The notes beneath the pieces were generated by a model. That model was given only the letters and a program-made list of their open reading frames with translations, had not been told where the DNA came from and did not search any database. A stretch of DNA of 64,000 nt from Pyxicephalus adspersus (lineage: Eukaryota; Chordata; Amphibia; Anura; Pyxicephalidae). The stretch spans positions 99,174,713-99,238,712 of the forward strand of contig NC_092862.1 in the NCBI RefSeq assembly GCF_032062135.1, given 5' to 3'. Shown in pieces: positions 44,956 to 57,200 of the stretch; positions within the stretch are counted from its first letter, which is position 1; every line of letters starts with the position of its first letter. A program made the translations under genes and the position numbers.

Positions 44956-45660
44956 TTAGGTGTTACAGCTATCAACAAATGAATAATAGGGATGATAGGA
45001 TGGATGATAGGGGTTGTAATCATGGGATGTATGGAACAGCCAGTTGGGGAGAGGGGTTGACAGAAGGGTTAGCAAGTTCAGAAACCCCAAACTCCAGTAA
45101 GATCTAAGAGACAGACAATACCAGAACATGTGGGTTAGGTAACCAATTGGACCACTTCCAACATAGGGGTGAGTATCTAGAGATTTTGGACAGTTTATTG
45201 GGTGCAAGATGCAATCTACAAAACAATTTCTGTAAGTGAATGTATAGAAAACCAGAATTACTTTCTGAGAGATCTGGAATGTTTTTTTTTTTTATTTTAT
45301 GTAGAAAATGACATACCCAGTTTATGTTCCCACTAATGCACGAATAAGTTTTGGTAAAGACTGTGTTGTCAATCAGTGCACCATAATAGTGAGATGTATC
45401 TTTAGGAATTCCAAAAGGGTTTTTTGTACCAGCTGGTATACCAAAAGGTGAAGAGGGAATTGGATTTTTGCTAAGGCAATGGGAAAAAACTTGCTGGGAG
45501 CAAGAGAACACTTGTACAGAAGGAAGGAAAATGGTTCAATTTCCTTTCCATCAAACAGTCGTTGAACAGTGAGTATTTCATATACTTTCCATGTTTGTAA
45601 GTTTGCTTCTGGAATATAGTTCATGCAGAAAAAACAACGTTCAACCATTCTCTTTCCATT
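44956..45660 (-). pseudogene. L1/Tx1-like ORF2 C-terminal remnant
   Basis: The minus strand, in two or three frames, gives FPIALAKIQFPLHLLVYQ-like sequence, then LAPNKLSKISRYSPLCWKW and, shifted, GYLTHMFWYCLSLRSYW. The latter two are the CWxC...HxFWxCxxxxxFW zinc-knuckle region of L1-like ORF2. It is heavily decayed and older than the copy at 46580. No target duplication or A-tail located. Confidence 0.62.
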
Positions 45661-46312
45661 TCACTTTTTTTTCTAATTACCTCCCGGCTCTAGCCAAGGA
45701 GTCATTTTTTCCATGTATTCTACTGAAAGTGATCCCTAGGCTCTTTGTGAGTCAGATACACCCCTGCTGTGTTGCTGATAGCTGTAGGTGTTAATAGCTG
45801 TAGGTCAGGAATAACAGGGGGCATCTCAGCATCAGATTGATGAAAAGAAGACAAAAAATATAGTTTTGCTGTACCCAGATATAATAAAAGTTTATGTAGT
45901 AAATCTATGTTCTTTCTACCCCTGTCTTTTTTATGTTAAGTCGCTGTGACTTTACTCATAGTTCACCTAAAACACTAACCACAGGTTTATGTTGTGTGTG
46001 TTCTAATGATTTACATATAAAATGCTTTAAAAAAGTGCTTTATAATTTTTATTGCCAAATATTAGGGACTAGAGAACCAAGGCTTTGGACTAAAGCAAAA
46101 ATTATATCAGGATCACAGGATAAATGTAACTGGCAAATGGAGAATATATTGTTTCTTATTTAAAGGAGTAAAGAGCAACCAGGTCTTTAGCCACATCCAT
46201 GCATATGCACAACCTACCCGAAGAGATAACTGAAGCCAATGTACCAGGGCTAAGTCTGGAAACTTACATATGTTTCCCAGGAAGCACTAATTTCCACAAC
46301 TACAAATCGCAA
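45661..46312. other. No feature seen
   Basis: AT-rich spacer. The plus frame at 45933-46163 has no convincing motif. Confidence 0.4.
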
Positions 46313-46314
46313 TA

Positions 46315-46568
46315 CAGTGGTACCTTGGTATAAGTCCTTAATCCATTCCAGATCATTGGACTTATACCAAACAGGACTTATACCAAATTTTTCTCATAGG
46401 AAATAAAAGGAAAATGATTAATCCGTTCCCATGAAAAAAAAATCCTATTGTTATTGGCATAATTATACAAAGTTATACAAACTATTGACATACAAAATGT
46501 TTGTCTCAAAACAGGATTTATACCAAGTTGGACTTATTCCAAAGCGGAGTTATACTGAGGTACCACTG
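46315..46568. mobile_element. Tc1/mariner-type MITE (CAGTGGTACC ends)
   Basis: The left end CAGTGGTACCTTGGTATAAG is mirrored by TTATACTGAGGTACCACTG at the right. TA flanks both ends (46313-46314, 46569-46570). The interior has several GGACTTATACCA/TGGTATAAGTCC-type motifs in both orientations. No transposase. Its right end lies inside the target duplication of the L1 at 46580. Confidence 0.85.
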
Positions 46569-48002
46569 TATATCTTTTTTTTTTTGCAATTATATTTTTA
46601 TTGAAAACATTTTTAACAGGATACAGAAAACAGAGAAAGGGAAAAAAAAAACATAAACATAAAAGGGGGCAGCAACACTATAAGAAAGTATCAAAACATG
46701 TTCCAGAGTCATACAAAAGGTATACAGTATAAATTAACTTCCACAGGGTAGCATACAAATCTCTGACGATATAAGAACCAGTATAAATTGAGACAGAAGG
46801 TAGAACACTATTAGGGAATAAAAAAACTATAATCATCTGCTACATAAATTCGCATAATAATGGTCCCATGTTTCCCAAACCAACTCAAATTTGGCCATCG
46901 TGTCTCTAATAATTGCCGTAAGATATTCCATAAGACGGATCTCATGAATCCGTGCATAGAGATTCTCCAAAGAGGGTGGAGACTTTGATTTCCATCTGGA
47001 GGCTATCAGTGTACGCGCTGCAACTATGATATGGGCTATCAGTTTACATGATATACTTGGTACGTGTAAAAGAGGTCTCCTCAGAAGATGATGCAGGGGA
47101 TCTAAAGGCACCTGTATGTGAGTCACCTCTGAGATCAAATCATTAACTTGCGACCAATATGGCTGTATAAGTGGACAGAACCAGAATATATGTTCTAGCG
47201 TACCTTGGTGTGAGCTACATCTCCAACATGTAGGGTCAACATTAGAAAACAAACGATGGAGCACCATTGGTGTGTGATACCACCGGAGCACAATTTTGTA
47301 CAGATTTTCTTTATATAAGGCATTGATGGAAATTTTATGGACCGCCTCCCAAATATCAAGCCAATCGTCTGAAGTCAAAGATTGGCCCAGAACTTCCTCC
47401 TATTTGAGTATATAAGCAAATTTAAAAGAACTACTCCGCATGCAAGCATGTAGGATACGATATATAGAGGAGATCGTTCCTTTGGTGAAAGGGCCTTCCA
47501 AACAAAGTCGCTCAAAAGAAGTCAGGGCCTGGAAGGTGGCTGAGGGTTGTAAAGATAAGACATAATGCCGTATCTGTAGGTAGGCATAAAATGAGGACCG
47601 GGGCAGTTCAAATCTGTCCCTCAGTTCAACAAAGGTAAGTAATCGCCATTCAACCGGGTGCAGGATGCAATTAATGTGAAATAAGCCTCTGTCCTTCCAG
47701 GGTCCGGCCATTGAGTGTGAGAGACTGTCTGGAATCTGAGGGTTGTATATTATGGAAGTCAATCTGGAGGGGGAAGATGCCAGGTCATATTTAGCCTTGC
47801 AAGCTCTCCACATATTCCTCGAGAAAATCATAGGCGCCGTCAAATCTCTGTCCCTCAACTCTACAGAGGAGCTCCACAATATAGCATTGGGATAAATGGG
47901 TGCTATCCATTCCCTCTCCAGTTCTGCACAAATACTAGGGGGACGTGAGGAGGTCCACAGCACAAGATGTCTTAGGTGGGCTGCTACACTGTATATCTTT
48001 TT
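46564..48002 (-). mobile_element. 5'-truncated L1-like LINE with 16-bp target duplications
   Basis: CACTGTATATCTTTTT occurs at 46564-46579 and 47987-48002, so the inserted element is 46580-47986, minus strand. On its own strand the duplication begins AAAAAGAT, matching the A-rich cut site of L1 endonuclease. The tail is the poly-T at 46576-46585, preceded on the element strand by an AATAAA (complement at about 46600). The 3' UTR is about 46586-46832 and the ORF2 C-terminus occupies the rest. 5' truncation at 47986 is typical of incomplete reverse transcription. Confidence 0.92.
46833..47986 (-). pseudogene. L1-like ORF2 C-terminal portion, one in-frame stop
   Basis: A single frame covers about 384 codons with only one stop (TAG at 47400-47402, after KFAYILK). 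The C-terminal half has FSNVDPTCWRCSSHQGTLEH followed by IFWFCPLIQPYW, the zinc knuckle of L1-like ORF2. The apparent Met at 48005 is in target-site DNA, not in the element, so it is not a real start. Reverse transcriptase and endonuclease are missing through 5' truncation. The near-intact frame implies a much younger insertion than the LINE remnants at 23169 and 44956. Confidence 0.88.
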
Positions 48003-49719
48003 CATGCTCTTATTGACAAAAAAAAGTGAGCCAGATTTTCTTCAGGAAAACAGAAACAAGCAGACAAGTGGGGATAAAAATGAGGATAAAGGAACAACAA
48101 CAATTGCAAATATTGGGCAATGCTTGGAGAACAGGTAGTTACATTGTGCTAATATTGGCTACTAGTAATGAGTGGATCAGATTTCCGGCAATTTATGGTA
48201 ATCTGGATTTTTACCTATGATCGCCAATATGCTTAGCCAGCAATTGGTAGGATGTTGGAACTTCGATGGAGGTTTAGCAAATGACCAGTTGGATTCTACT
48301 ATAATAGGATGGTGCAGTAACATCCAGAATACATGCCAAGCCATAATAGTGGCTATACCACATGAAACAAACACTTAACTACTAAATCAGTGAAAAATAC
48401 GACCTACGAGTGGATTGCAGGTTAAATGTTTATGGTTATTGGGCTCACTCATTATTGTTGTTTAAAGGGCATGAAAATTAAAGACAAACAGAAGAGAATT
48501 CTGTTGCTTGCCTCTGCACTTAATTTGATGTAATACAGTATGTCACATAGCTTTGCAAAGGCTTCAGCAAGCATCTGTCCATATTAAATCATTGTTTCCA
48601 GGCCACTTTTGTACACAGTTTTCCTATGAGTACAGCTATTTGTATAGAATGCCACAATTCAGCATGGATACATTTTTTTAGAGAATAAGTATTCATTGTC
48701 AAGCATTTCAGGAGATAAAGATTAGTCGAGTTTTGTGAAACCCCAGACAAGCCCATGATGCAAACAAGAGATCTCTTGCATCTGATTTCTAAAAATATTT
48801 CAAAATTTGTTTTCTGACAAGGGAGACTAATTTATCATGAATAGTGCATAAAGTTGCACTTTTTTCTCCCAAAGGAAAAGAAATAAGAATAAAAGCATGT
48901 ATTTCATTTTATGGTGGTTTGTCAAGTAACCAATTGCCCATGAATAATGATTTCCCTAACCACTCCATGTTAAATAGTAAAATGGGCGCAAAGTACCTCA
49001 GTACATTAATTGCATATTGAAAATTACCACCTTAGTATTAATTTAACAGTACATTTGACATTTATGAAGGAATAATTTAAAAGGATAATTACTTCACTTG
49101 TCTCCACTTCATTTGTTCTCTTAACCCACCCTTAAGTTAAAATCCAGTGTATTCTGATTAGGAGGCTCTCATTTTGTCATAGGAATGAGTGATGATTTAG
49201 TGATAGAGAATGTGATGGTTCTAGTTCATTCTAGGGGGGATTAAAAAAAGAGAAGAGATATGATGACAGTAGTAAACATGTTGTTTAGGAAAGTCAGTAA
49301 TGTTTGGAACCTGCTGAGAGACAGCATTGATCTGTCTGGTTCTATATTTTGTATCTCCATCTATTTCCAGCTGCTCTTTCCAATACACTGTCCAAGATCT
49401 TATTTCATAGTACGACAACTAACATTAGGGTTAATTGTGACCATTCTTCATACTGTCTGATAGGTAGGAGTGCATGATACGTCTACAACTATATGATGGT
49501 GTTTTACAAAATCTGGCTTGTTTCAAGATGCAAAAAGGTCAAAAGCCATGGATAACATTTAATTAGTTAAAGCAACCAATCAGGAATATTCTCTTGATAT
49601 AATCCTTGCATACAGAAATGCAAATACATTTATTGCTTTGGGCTACCATACTTTTAACGCAAGTACACTCATCATTATGTTTTTTAAGTGAACCAGTGCT
49701 TTGCCCATACAACTGTTTA
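48003..49719. other. No feature seen
   Basis: AT-rich, no recognised repeat. An ACTAGTAATGAGTGGAT string (48161-48177) looks like a hAT end but has no partner. Confidence 0.4.
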
Positions 49720-51349
49720 TGCCCCTTTTCTCTTTGCTCCCCTCCAGCTTCAGTCTCCTGGGGAAATTATGTGATATAACTGGTGATATAGCTGAAGGAG
49801 CATGTGACCCACTTGTATTCTTGCCTAAATGTCCTGGTGAAAAGGTTCTCCTTGTTCGTCACTCACCTTACCAGGTTCTTCCGGGAAGAATTCTGGATGT
49901 GAGTGCAAGAAATGTATTTTTAATGACATGCAACAACGCAGTTTCTGGTATGAATCAAGCAGATTCTGTACTCCTCCTTGTATGCAGGAGACTTATGGTT
50001 GCCGAGGAAATTTTCACACAGCCACTTGAATGCATCCCAAACTTCTAGCTCAGCTGCTGAGAAAGATTGTTTGAAAACATCATCCTGCAAAACAGACTTT
50101 ATCTGTGGCCCTATAAATATCCCTTCCTTCATTTTTTTCAGTGCTTATGTTTGGAAACTTCTCAACAAGGTACTGAAAACCCTAGGAGTTTGATTTACCC
50201 ATGGCCTTTACAAGGTTCTTCATCAAGCCTATCTTAATATGGAGAGGTGGCAGAAATATTTTATGCGGATCAACCAGAGGCAGAAACTTGATACTGCTTG
50301 TTGTGGGCTTATAGGTTTCTTATGGTAGCCAATCACGCTTTACATAAAGGTCTCCCGTAGATTGGCTGCCCCACAGCCATAAGAAACAGCAATATTTTAT
50401 GAATCCTCCTTGCATTCCCATCACCAAGCCAATGACCTTTAGATACCCACAGATGTTCCACTGGTGTGTTTTATACGGGATTGCTTCAAGTAGTAACTTC
50501 ATGTTGTCATAGGACTCATTTAGGTTAAAGGAATGGGCAATCGGTAAACTTGGTTTGGAATTATCATCATGCAGTAAGACTGCTTTCAAGCTTCTTTTAG
50601 AGGAATTAATGAAGATACGCCATACTCTTGTGTTTGTCACATACTCTTGTGACAAACTCTTAAAGCGTGCATTTATATCATGACAATAGCACAGTGAGCC
50701 TTCACTAGTGAAGAACATTGTCAAGTTATGATTTTGTTTTCTGTAGTGAGTTACAGTTACACCCTTTGCAAGCAAGTGCTTCTGTTTAAGCCTTAAAGCA
50801 AGACATTCTGCTTTGTCTTTGGGGAGATTTAGATCACGAACCAGATCATTCAGCTATGCTTGTGTAAAGGTCTCTGGTTCTGAATCTTCATCGGCCAAGT
50901 AGTCAGGATCAGATGATTCGGGGTTGTAACTGGCTGCAACTCCAGCAGATTCCTCATCACCTTCTACAGAAGCAAGTCCATCATGTGGCGGTACTGGACC
51001 TGGCAATGAATCATCATGGGGAACAGGCCTAATTGCAGAATTGAGGCGGGGATATACAATTTTGTGCTTAGTTTTACCCGAGAATACACTTTCTCATGGT
51101 TCTCTCCACACCATCGGCTTTAGGCCGATTTAGCCAGTCACACAGTCTGTTGGAACAACTGGTACAGATGACATGTGCCCAAGATTTATCCTGGTCATCA
51201 AGTGGACAGCCGAAATAAAATTTGTATATCTTTTTAAGTTCTGTGGTAATTTGGGGATGTTGTGCTTTTGTCGTGAATGAACCACACATGTAACAGATAC
51301 TGTCTGGGTCATTGAGGCAATTTCTAGGCATGAAGACAAATGAAATCAA
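49720..51349 (-). pseudogene. Cys-rich multicopy gene family, near-complete broken copy (copy B)
   Basis: On the minus strand from 51349: CLNDPDSICYMCGSF, FYFGCPLDDQDKSW, HVICTSCSNRLCDWLN, then (new frame) LNSAIRPVPH, an acidic stretch and, after a TAG stop, LNDLVRDLNLPKDKAECLAL. From 50775: VWRIFINSSKRSLKAVLLHD, then GMQGGFIKYCCFLWLWGS. Then PLVDPHKIFLPPLHIKIGLM (about 50270-50210), GPQIKSVLQDDVF, WLCENFLGNHKSPAYKEEY and, after another shift, KVSDEQGE. This is the block order of a long intron-poor protein family repeated in insect, cnidarian and amphibian genomes; I cannot assign it to a named transposon superfamily. At least two stops and three frameshifts, and the second CxxC (CYFC) segment is degraded or deleted. 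No inverted ends were found. The plus frame at 49701-50048 is its antisense shadow. Confidence 0.8.
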
Positions 51350-52679
51350 TCGCAGTTAACTGCCCTAAATGTTGTAATATGTTAAGGCTATTTATAACGA
51401 ATTTCACACAATTTATAATTAGCTGCATCACAAAAACTAGACATGCTAAAGAAAAACTGGAAACAGATTTGAATTTCGCATAAAAAAATACTAAAGCCCA
51501 CATAAAATTATATCTGATGAAAATGACATGTTGACCTGTGCAATTGATCCAGCAGTTGGACTAATATATAATACTGTATGCTCACTAACATACCAAACCA
51601 AAGTTTGAACTTTTTGCTTTATATTCCAGGGCTGAGTTTATTTATAATAATAACAGTGACTAAAGGCCAAGTTTATATGACTTTCATTATTGCATCACCA
51701 TGTTAGTTAATTAGTGTCAGAGATATTTATTCCTGTATGTTTTTCTTACTTTATTTCTTGTATTTTATATATTATGTGCGTATGTTTCTTTTTTCTTTTT
51801 CTTTTTTATACTTATGTAGCAGTGTAAAAATGTTAATGAATATTTAGTACAATATGTGACACAATGGGCAGTGCCAAATTTATATTAATGCTTGATAAGA
51901 TAGCATTTTATTTTTGTTAATAAACAATACAGCAAATCTTTTGCTTACAATAGTAAAACAGCTTTAAATTTAGAATGAACATTTGCTTGCACCAATTAAA
52001 CTTCACAGGAGAGACCCAGGTGTGGAGCTGAATCAGCATTAAACAAATGCCCCCTCCTTTTACTGTAGATAAGATTAATATACACCAACAAGCCAAGGTA
52101 TTATTTAAAGCTTGTAACCATAAGATTTTCTTTACTAAATATTTTTTTTCTAAATTATTTGTCAAAATAAGAAATTGTGTGATAATTTACCACTAATATA
52201 ATTAGATTTATATTCAGATACTCACCAATAATTGAAACTGGTTTGTTTATGTCTTTTGCATAATGATATAGGTGTGCCTGACCTATGGTGGCATGTGTCA
52301 TATTAGTCATTAGTGATGAAAGCGGCTTTCATGGAAATGTTTCTGTACATCAAGCCTCAGCAAGTTGTATGAATTCCCTAAAGAAATCTGTATATGTAAA
52401 CAAAATCTAACCACTAATAGCATATCATAATTGTGTGTTTAGATATTAAACTTGCTGTTTTAAAGACATCAATAGATGCTTGTAACATAAATTACACTGT
52501 ATTAAAAGTAAGCATTAGCACTTTACAGGAGCTTTGCATAATGCACTTGGAAAAACATTACGGTATTCCTAATAGAATATCAGCAGATGTGGATGGAAAA
52601 CTGAACAAGAAGACAAGAAGTTGTTGTGCATTGTTGAAACATTGATGTGTTGTTGTGCATTGATGGTTTAATATAACAG
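51350..52679. other. No feature seen
   Basis: AT-rich, with a pyrimidine-rich run at 51785-51812. Confidence 0.4.
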
Positions 52680-52845
52680 ATTATTATTATTATTATTATT
52701 ATTATTAACAATAATAATAAACAGCAAAAAAATAGTGCCAACATATTACACAGCGCTGTACATTAAATAGGGGTTGCAAATGACAGACAAATACAGACAG
52801 TGACACAGGAGCTTACAATCTAGCAGTGGGATCAAACTTTTTTCT
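52680..52845 (-). mobile_element. L2-type LINE 3' tail
   Basis: (ATT)n at 52681-52707, then GCCAACATATTACACAGCGC, TGTACATTAAATAGGGG and GAGCTTACAATCTAG, the reverse complement of the tail at 21980-22117. Non-coding. Confidence 0.82.
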
Positions 52846-54009
52846 TGTATTTTTTCCAGAATTTGTAAGACTTGTAGGAAGTCTTGAAAATATTTATATG
52901 AGTCCACTAGTGTTTGCAAAAGGGGTTAATTATCACAGCGGGTTAAGGATTTCAGTAACCATAGTCACTATGCTGTGATATCAAAGTGGCTTATGGTAGC
53001 CAGACTGAATGCTTTACAATAAAGCTGTTTTTTTATTCTTTTAAATTTATGTCAGTGGGTGTTGTTTTTAATAGTTTCTTGGTCAGAAAATTGGCAATGG
53101 CTTCAAAAGAACAACACATATGACAGTTTAGAGTCTGCAGTTGACCTGCTTTGAGTTGGGTTTCTTTGGACACAGCATGTCCTACTGGGGTGTGTTTTAA
53201 TATTGAACAAAGCAGGTCCTATGCTGCCTTTTAGTGTTAAATGCTTTGTTTTCCATTCAAATACATGCAGCAGAGATTGAATGGAAACTGCTGCTTTGGA
53301 CAAATAAAGCTCTTGGTCTCTTATTGAGTTTTTAATTTGTTCTACAGGCAAGTGAGAAAAGAGATATAATTAAAGTATATATAAACCTAATCACTATAAT
53401 CTCTGTTTTGAAAATGCAAAATCCCCCATAAAAAATCAAAGCAAAAAATAAATAAATAAATAAAGATTACAACAAAGAATTAAATTATACCTACTCACAT
53501 CTTGGCTTTTGGGTGCATCTTGAAGACAAGTGTGACATTACTGGTGTTTCTCAAAGGATCCTAAAATTTAAGAGAAGTTTCACCAGCACTGTAGAGGAAT
53601 GACTTGCTGCAAGATTTGAGTTCCTTAGCCTCCTCTGGATACCTACAGAATATCTAGTGGCATCACCTTTATCTAGGCAAGCTGGACAAATGCTGAGATT
53701 GTAAGTTACTGCATATACTCAATATATACACAAAGTTATCAGAATATAAACTGAAGTACCTAGCTATTTCTAATGAACATTAGAGGAACAGTATTTTAAC
53801 TCAAGTATAAACCTAGGGAGCAAAATGTGGCCACCACTGCTAACATTATCAATATAAATGCCAATCAAATGAATGTGATTAAATACATGAATTGTGTTTT
53901 TCTTAAAAACTTTATTCAAAAGAAAAAAAACTGGCACAGCCTGTATATCTTTTTTGCCCTTTTTTTCAGATCACTTTATTTTGTAATTTTAAGCCTGTAA
54001 TCACCTAGT
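52846..54009. other. No feature seen
   Basis: AT-rich. A short (AAAT)n stretch lies at 53447-53464. Nothing else recognised. Confidence 0.4.
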
Positions 54010-54262
54010 CCTAAATGCGATGGGAGAGTAGGTCCAGAGACACAACCCATCCACCGTCCTTAGCCTGCGATCCATACGGAAGATATGGTCTGAGGATCTG
54101 GCTGGTGCGCCCCCCCAAGCAAGGTCCTTCTTCTGACCCCACTGGGGGGTGCACCGGTCAGAGCTGCGGACCACTACTGGTCTCCGTGCTCTTGCGGCCC
54201 AGTTGTCAGATGGCCGTGGCCCACTAGTGGACTGGGAGTTGGGGATCCCAAATTTAGAAATC
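54010..54262. mobile_element. hAT-like (Charlie-type) fragment
   Basis: A GC-rich island in AT-rich DNA with GAGCTGCGGACCACTACTGG, CTTGCGGCCCAG and, near the right edge, GAGTTGGGGATCCC. GCGGACCAC and a terminal TTGGGGAxCCC are typical of Charlie-like hAT subterminal regions. No second terminus or duplication found, so the assignment is tentative. Confidence 0.4.
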
Positions 54263-57200
54263 TATTGTCTGCATATTACCAATATGTTAGCTTTACAAAC
54301 AGAAAACAAAGGAAACTATGCTTGAATAGTAATAACTACGTTTATTGTAATGTGTTTATTACTGTTTTATTCAGTCATTGTTGCTTGTGTATTTATGACA
54401 ATTTATTGACTATTTGGTAGTAATTATCATCTTGTAGCTCAGTTTGGAAATGGTTTTCCTATTTAGGACCCATGGTTAAAATAAGAACCCCTGCTCAAGA
54501 GAGATTCCTATTTTATGATGTCCTTGTAAGTTTGACCTACCTTAGGTCCATAAATGATATGTATGAAAATGCAGTTGCAACCATTGTATGCATGTATTGT
54601 TTGAGGAAAATTAATACTGAACTAGAAATAAATTATGCAAATAACATTTCTGATGTTCCTGTGCCTGAAACACCACAATTAAATATTCACCTCCATGAGT
54701 ATGTTTTTTTATTATTTATAGATTTAAGAGTTTATGGACTGAACACCGTAAGCTAACTGTCATCAGCAGTTTCAGAGGTAAACACATGGCAAGATGCAAA
54801 GACAGTGAAGTTGGGCTCCTCTTGTGTATTACGAGAACCGGATGTCAGAAATAGGCCATATGGTTTGCAAGAGACAGTGGCCAACTAAAGTCTGCTTGAA
54901 CCACATTTACCTGAAAGAGAGCAGATGGTTTGATCAAACAAAGAAAACAGCAGAAGCAAAGCAGTAACTGATTATGAATTATGAAGTTTAAAGCATATAT
55001 AGGATTACATAATTATAGGAAAATTGATCTTTTTGTTCTGATGTTTTTATTAAATAACATTTTCTCTTTTATGTTTTTTTATATATATTTGTGTATAGTG
55101 TACTGTGCCTAGTTAAAACGCCACAGTTTATCTTATTAAAACAAAGCATAAAAAGAAGTAAATGTAATTTCTGTTCCATGCAGATTACAGAGGCCAGTTA
55201 AAGCCCTTTAGTAAAAATAAAGATACATATTGAAATGTACTTTTGTTGTAGGTTATATTGTTTTTTTGTGTGCTAAAATTAATTTTAGTAAAAATACTAT
55301 ATGTGCTAATTGCACAATGTAGAACAGTTAAAAAAAAGTTTTCATGTTTTAGATTTTTAAACTGAGGATGCCCCCTCCCATTTAAAGGGTCCCTACAAAT
55401 AATTATTAAAATACACATTCGATTTAAAATAAGGTTTATTGGCAGCACCTAGTGAATTCTAATGCTTTTCTTGAAGTATACTTTCCTAAATGCACTAGCA
55501 ATTGCTACATGCAAATTTTAAAAAAAAGATGAAATTATATACATCAACTAAATCTATCTACATAATTTTCTAAGCTGTCTCAAAGCAAAACCTAATAAAT
55601 ACCTATAAATTACTTAAAGCACATAGTAATTTAACACTTTCAGTATAGAGTTTTTGGCAGTTATCACAAAAAGTCCTTGTTCCAGCTTGCATAAATGTCA
55701 TTGCAAGAATTACTTATTTTTGGTACCTTTTTCCAAAAAAGGCCAGTGTTGTGACATTTGAAAGTGCTCTAGAAACTTTGATACCACAAGAGAACATGAA
55801 TAAACCAATGAAGCCTCTTGTGCTATTTACACATGTATATATTTTATAGCTTGATCAGCACCAAGTCAGAAGCTAAATAGACAGGTAAGATAGGACAGGG
55901 TACATTATATAATATATCAACCAAGACACAGGACTAAAACTACAAGTACAAAAAGACAGGCCATATTGGACACATAGCATAGCACAACAGTATAATAAAT
56001 GTCATTTTCAAGCTCAGACCTGTCAGTGACTGTGCCTGGTCTGTAGGCATAATTGCTAATGGTTGCTAATCGGAAGAGGAAAAATAAGAAATAACTTATA
56101 AAAAAATATCTTTTGAAAACCAAGTTATGCAGATTGAAAAGAAGACCGACTTTCCTTTCCTGATATCTGCAGTCTTCGGGTCAACTAGATTTAGTAAAAT
56201 CTCCGACAATAAACCAGTTTGGTCATTTCTAATGTTTGTGAAAGCAATTCAACAAATAATGTAGAAATCTTTCTATTATATTTACCAAACAAATACATGA
56301 CACCTTTGTAATGTTCTAGCACTGAGATTCATATTCTGAGCAAATCACATTATCTATGAGGAGAATGTGTGTCTCACAGAAACATGCATTGACTGCATTA
56401 TCACAGTCACTCATTTCTACACCACTTCAAATATTCTGAGCCATAACTGCTTTTACTCATGGGGTCTAGAAACAAATCTGTACATGTAACTGAGCTGTAG
56501 AGGCTCAGCTGTGGCGCTGACAAAACAAGATTGCTTAAGTAATGTTAAGTAAAAGTAATATTACTCCTAATAGGATTTACATGCATCTAAAATGTGAGAC
56601 AATGGTTAAGGAGAAACTTTTTTTTTTTTTTTTAATATTTTTATTATTATCATTAAAGATTGTATAAGGGATAATATACAACCCCCCAACCTTGCTGTAA
56701 GTGATACTATTGAACATAGGGTAAAAGGCTTAATTATACTTATAAAGGGATGGAACTCTTTATTGTTATATATTGAAATAAAAATAATTCTAAAAACATG
56801 CATGGAACTCAATGAATTTTCAATAATGATTTTGCAATAATCCCTTCCTCTTCCCAGTATATGCTAACTCCTTGTACTCTCCTCTGTGGCTCTGTATGTC
56901 ACTAGTGGTGATCAGATAGTTCTGATTGGAGTTGATTTTATCTGACATTTGAGCTTTTTTGATTTGCAGGAGTTTAGAATTTTAGCAATTAAAGTTCAAA
57001 TTTGGAAATCCCACACACAGGAAAGTGCCCAGACCAGGGATAATCCAGGAAAAGTCTGCCACAAAGGTACACCTGTCTCCATCTTTTCCACAGGGCTGCG
57101 GCTGATGTAAGAAATAACATCATTTCAACACTATCTAATAAATGATTACAACAGATTATATCACAATTATAACACTGTCATAATTCTAATATAGTTCTAG

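Noticed and set aside
47400..48005. Met at 48005 as start of a 201-residue protein
   Set aside because: The first residues are encoded by the target-site duplication. The reading frame belongs to a 5'-truncated LINE.
49701..50048. 115-codon plus-strand open frame
   Set aside because: It is the antisense shadow of the broken Cys-rich family copy, whose minus-strand blocks are recognisable.
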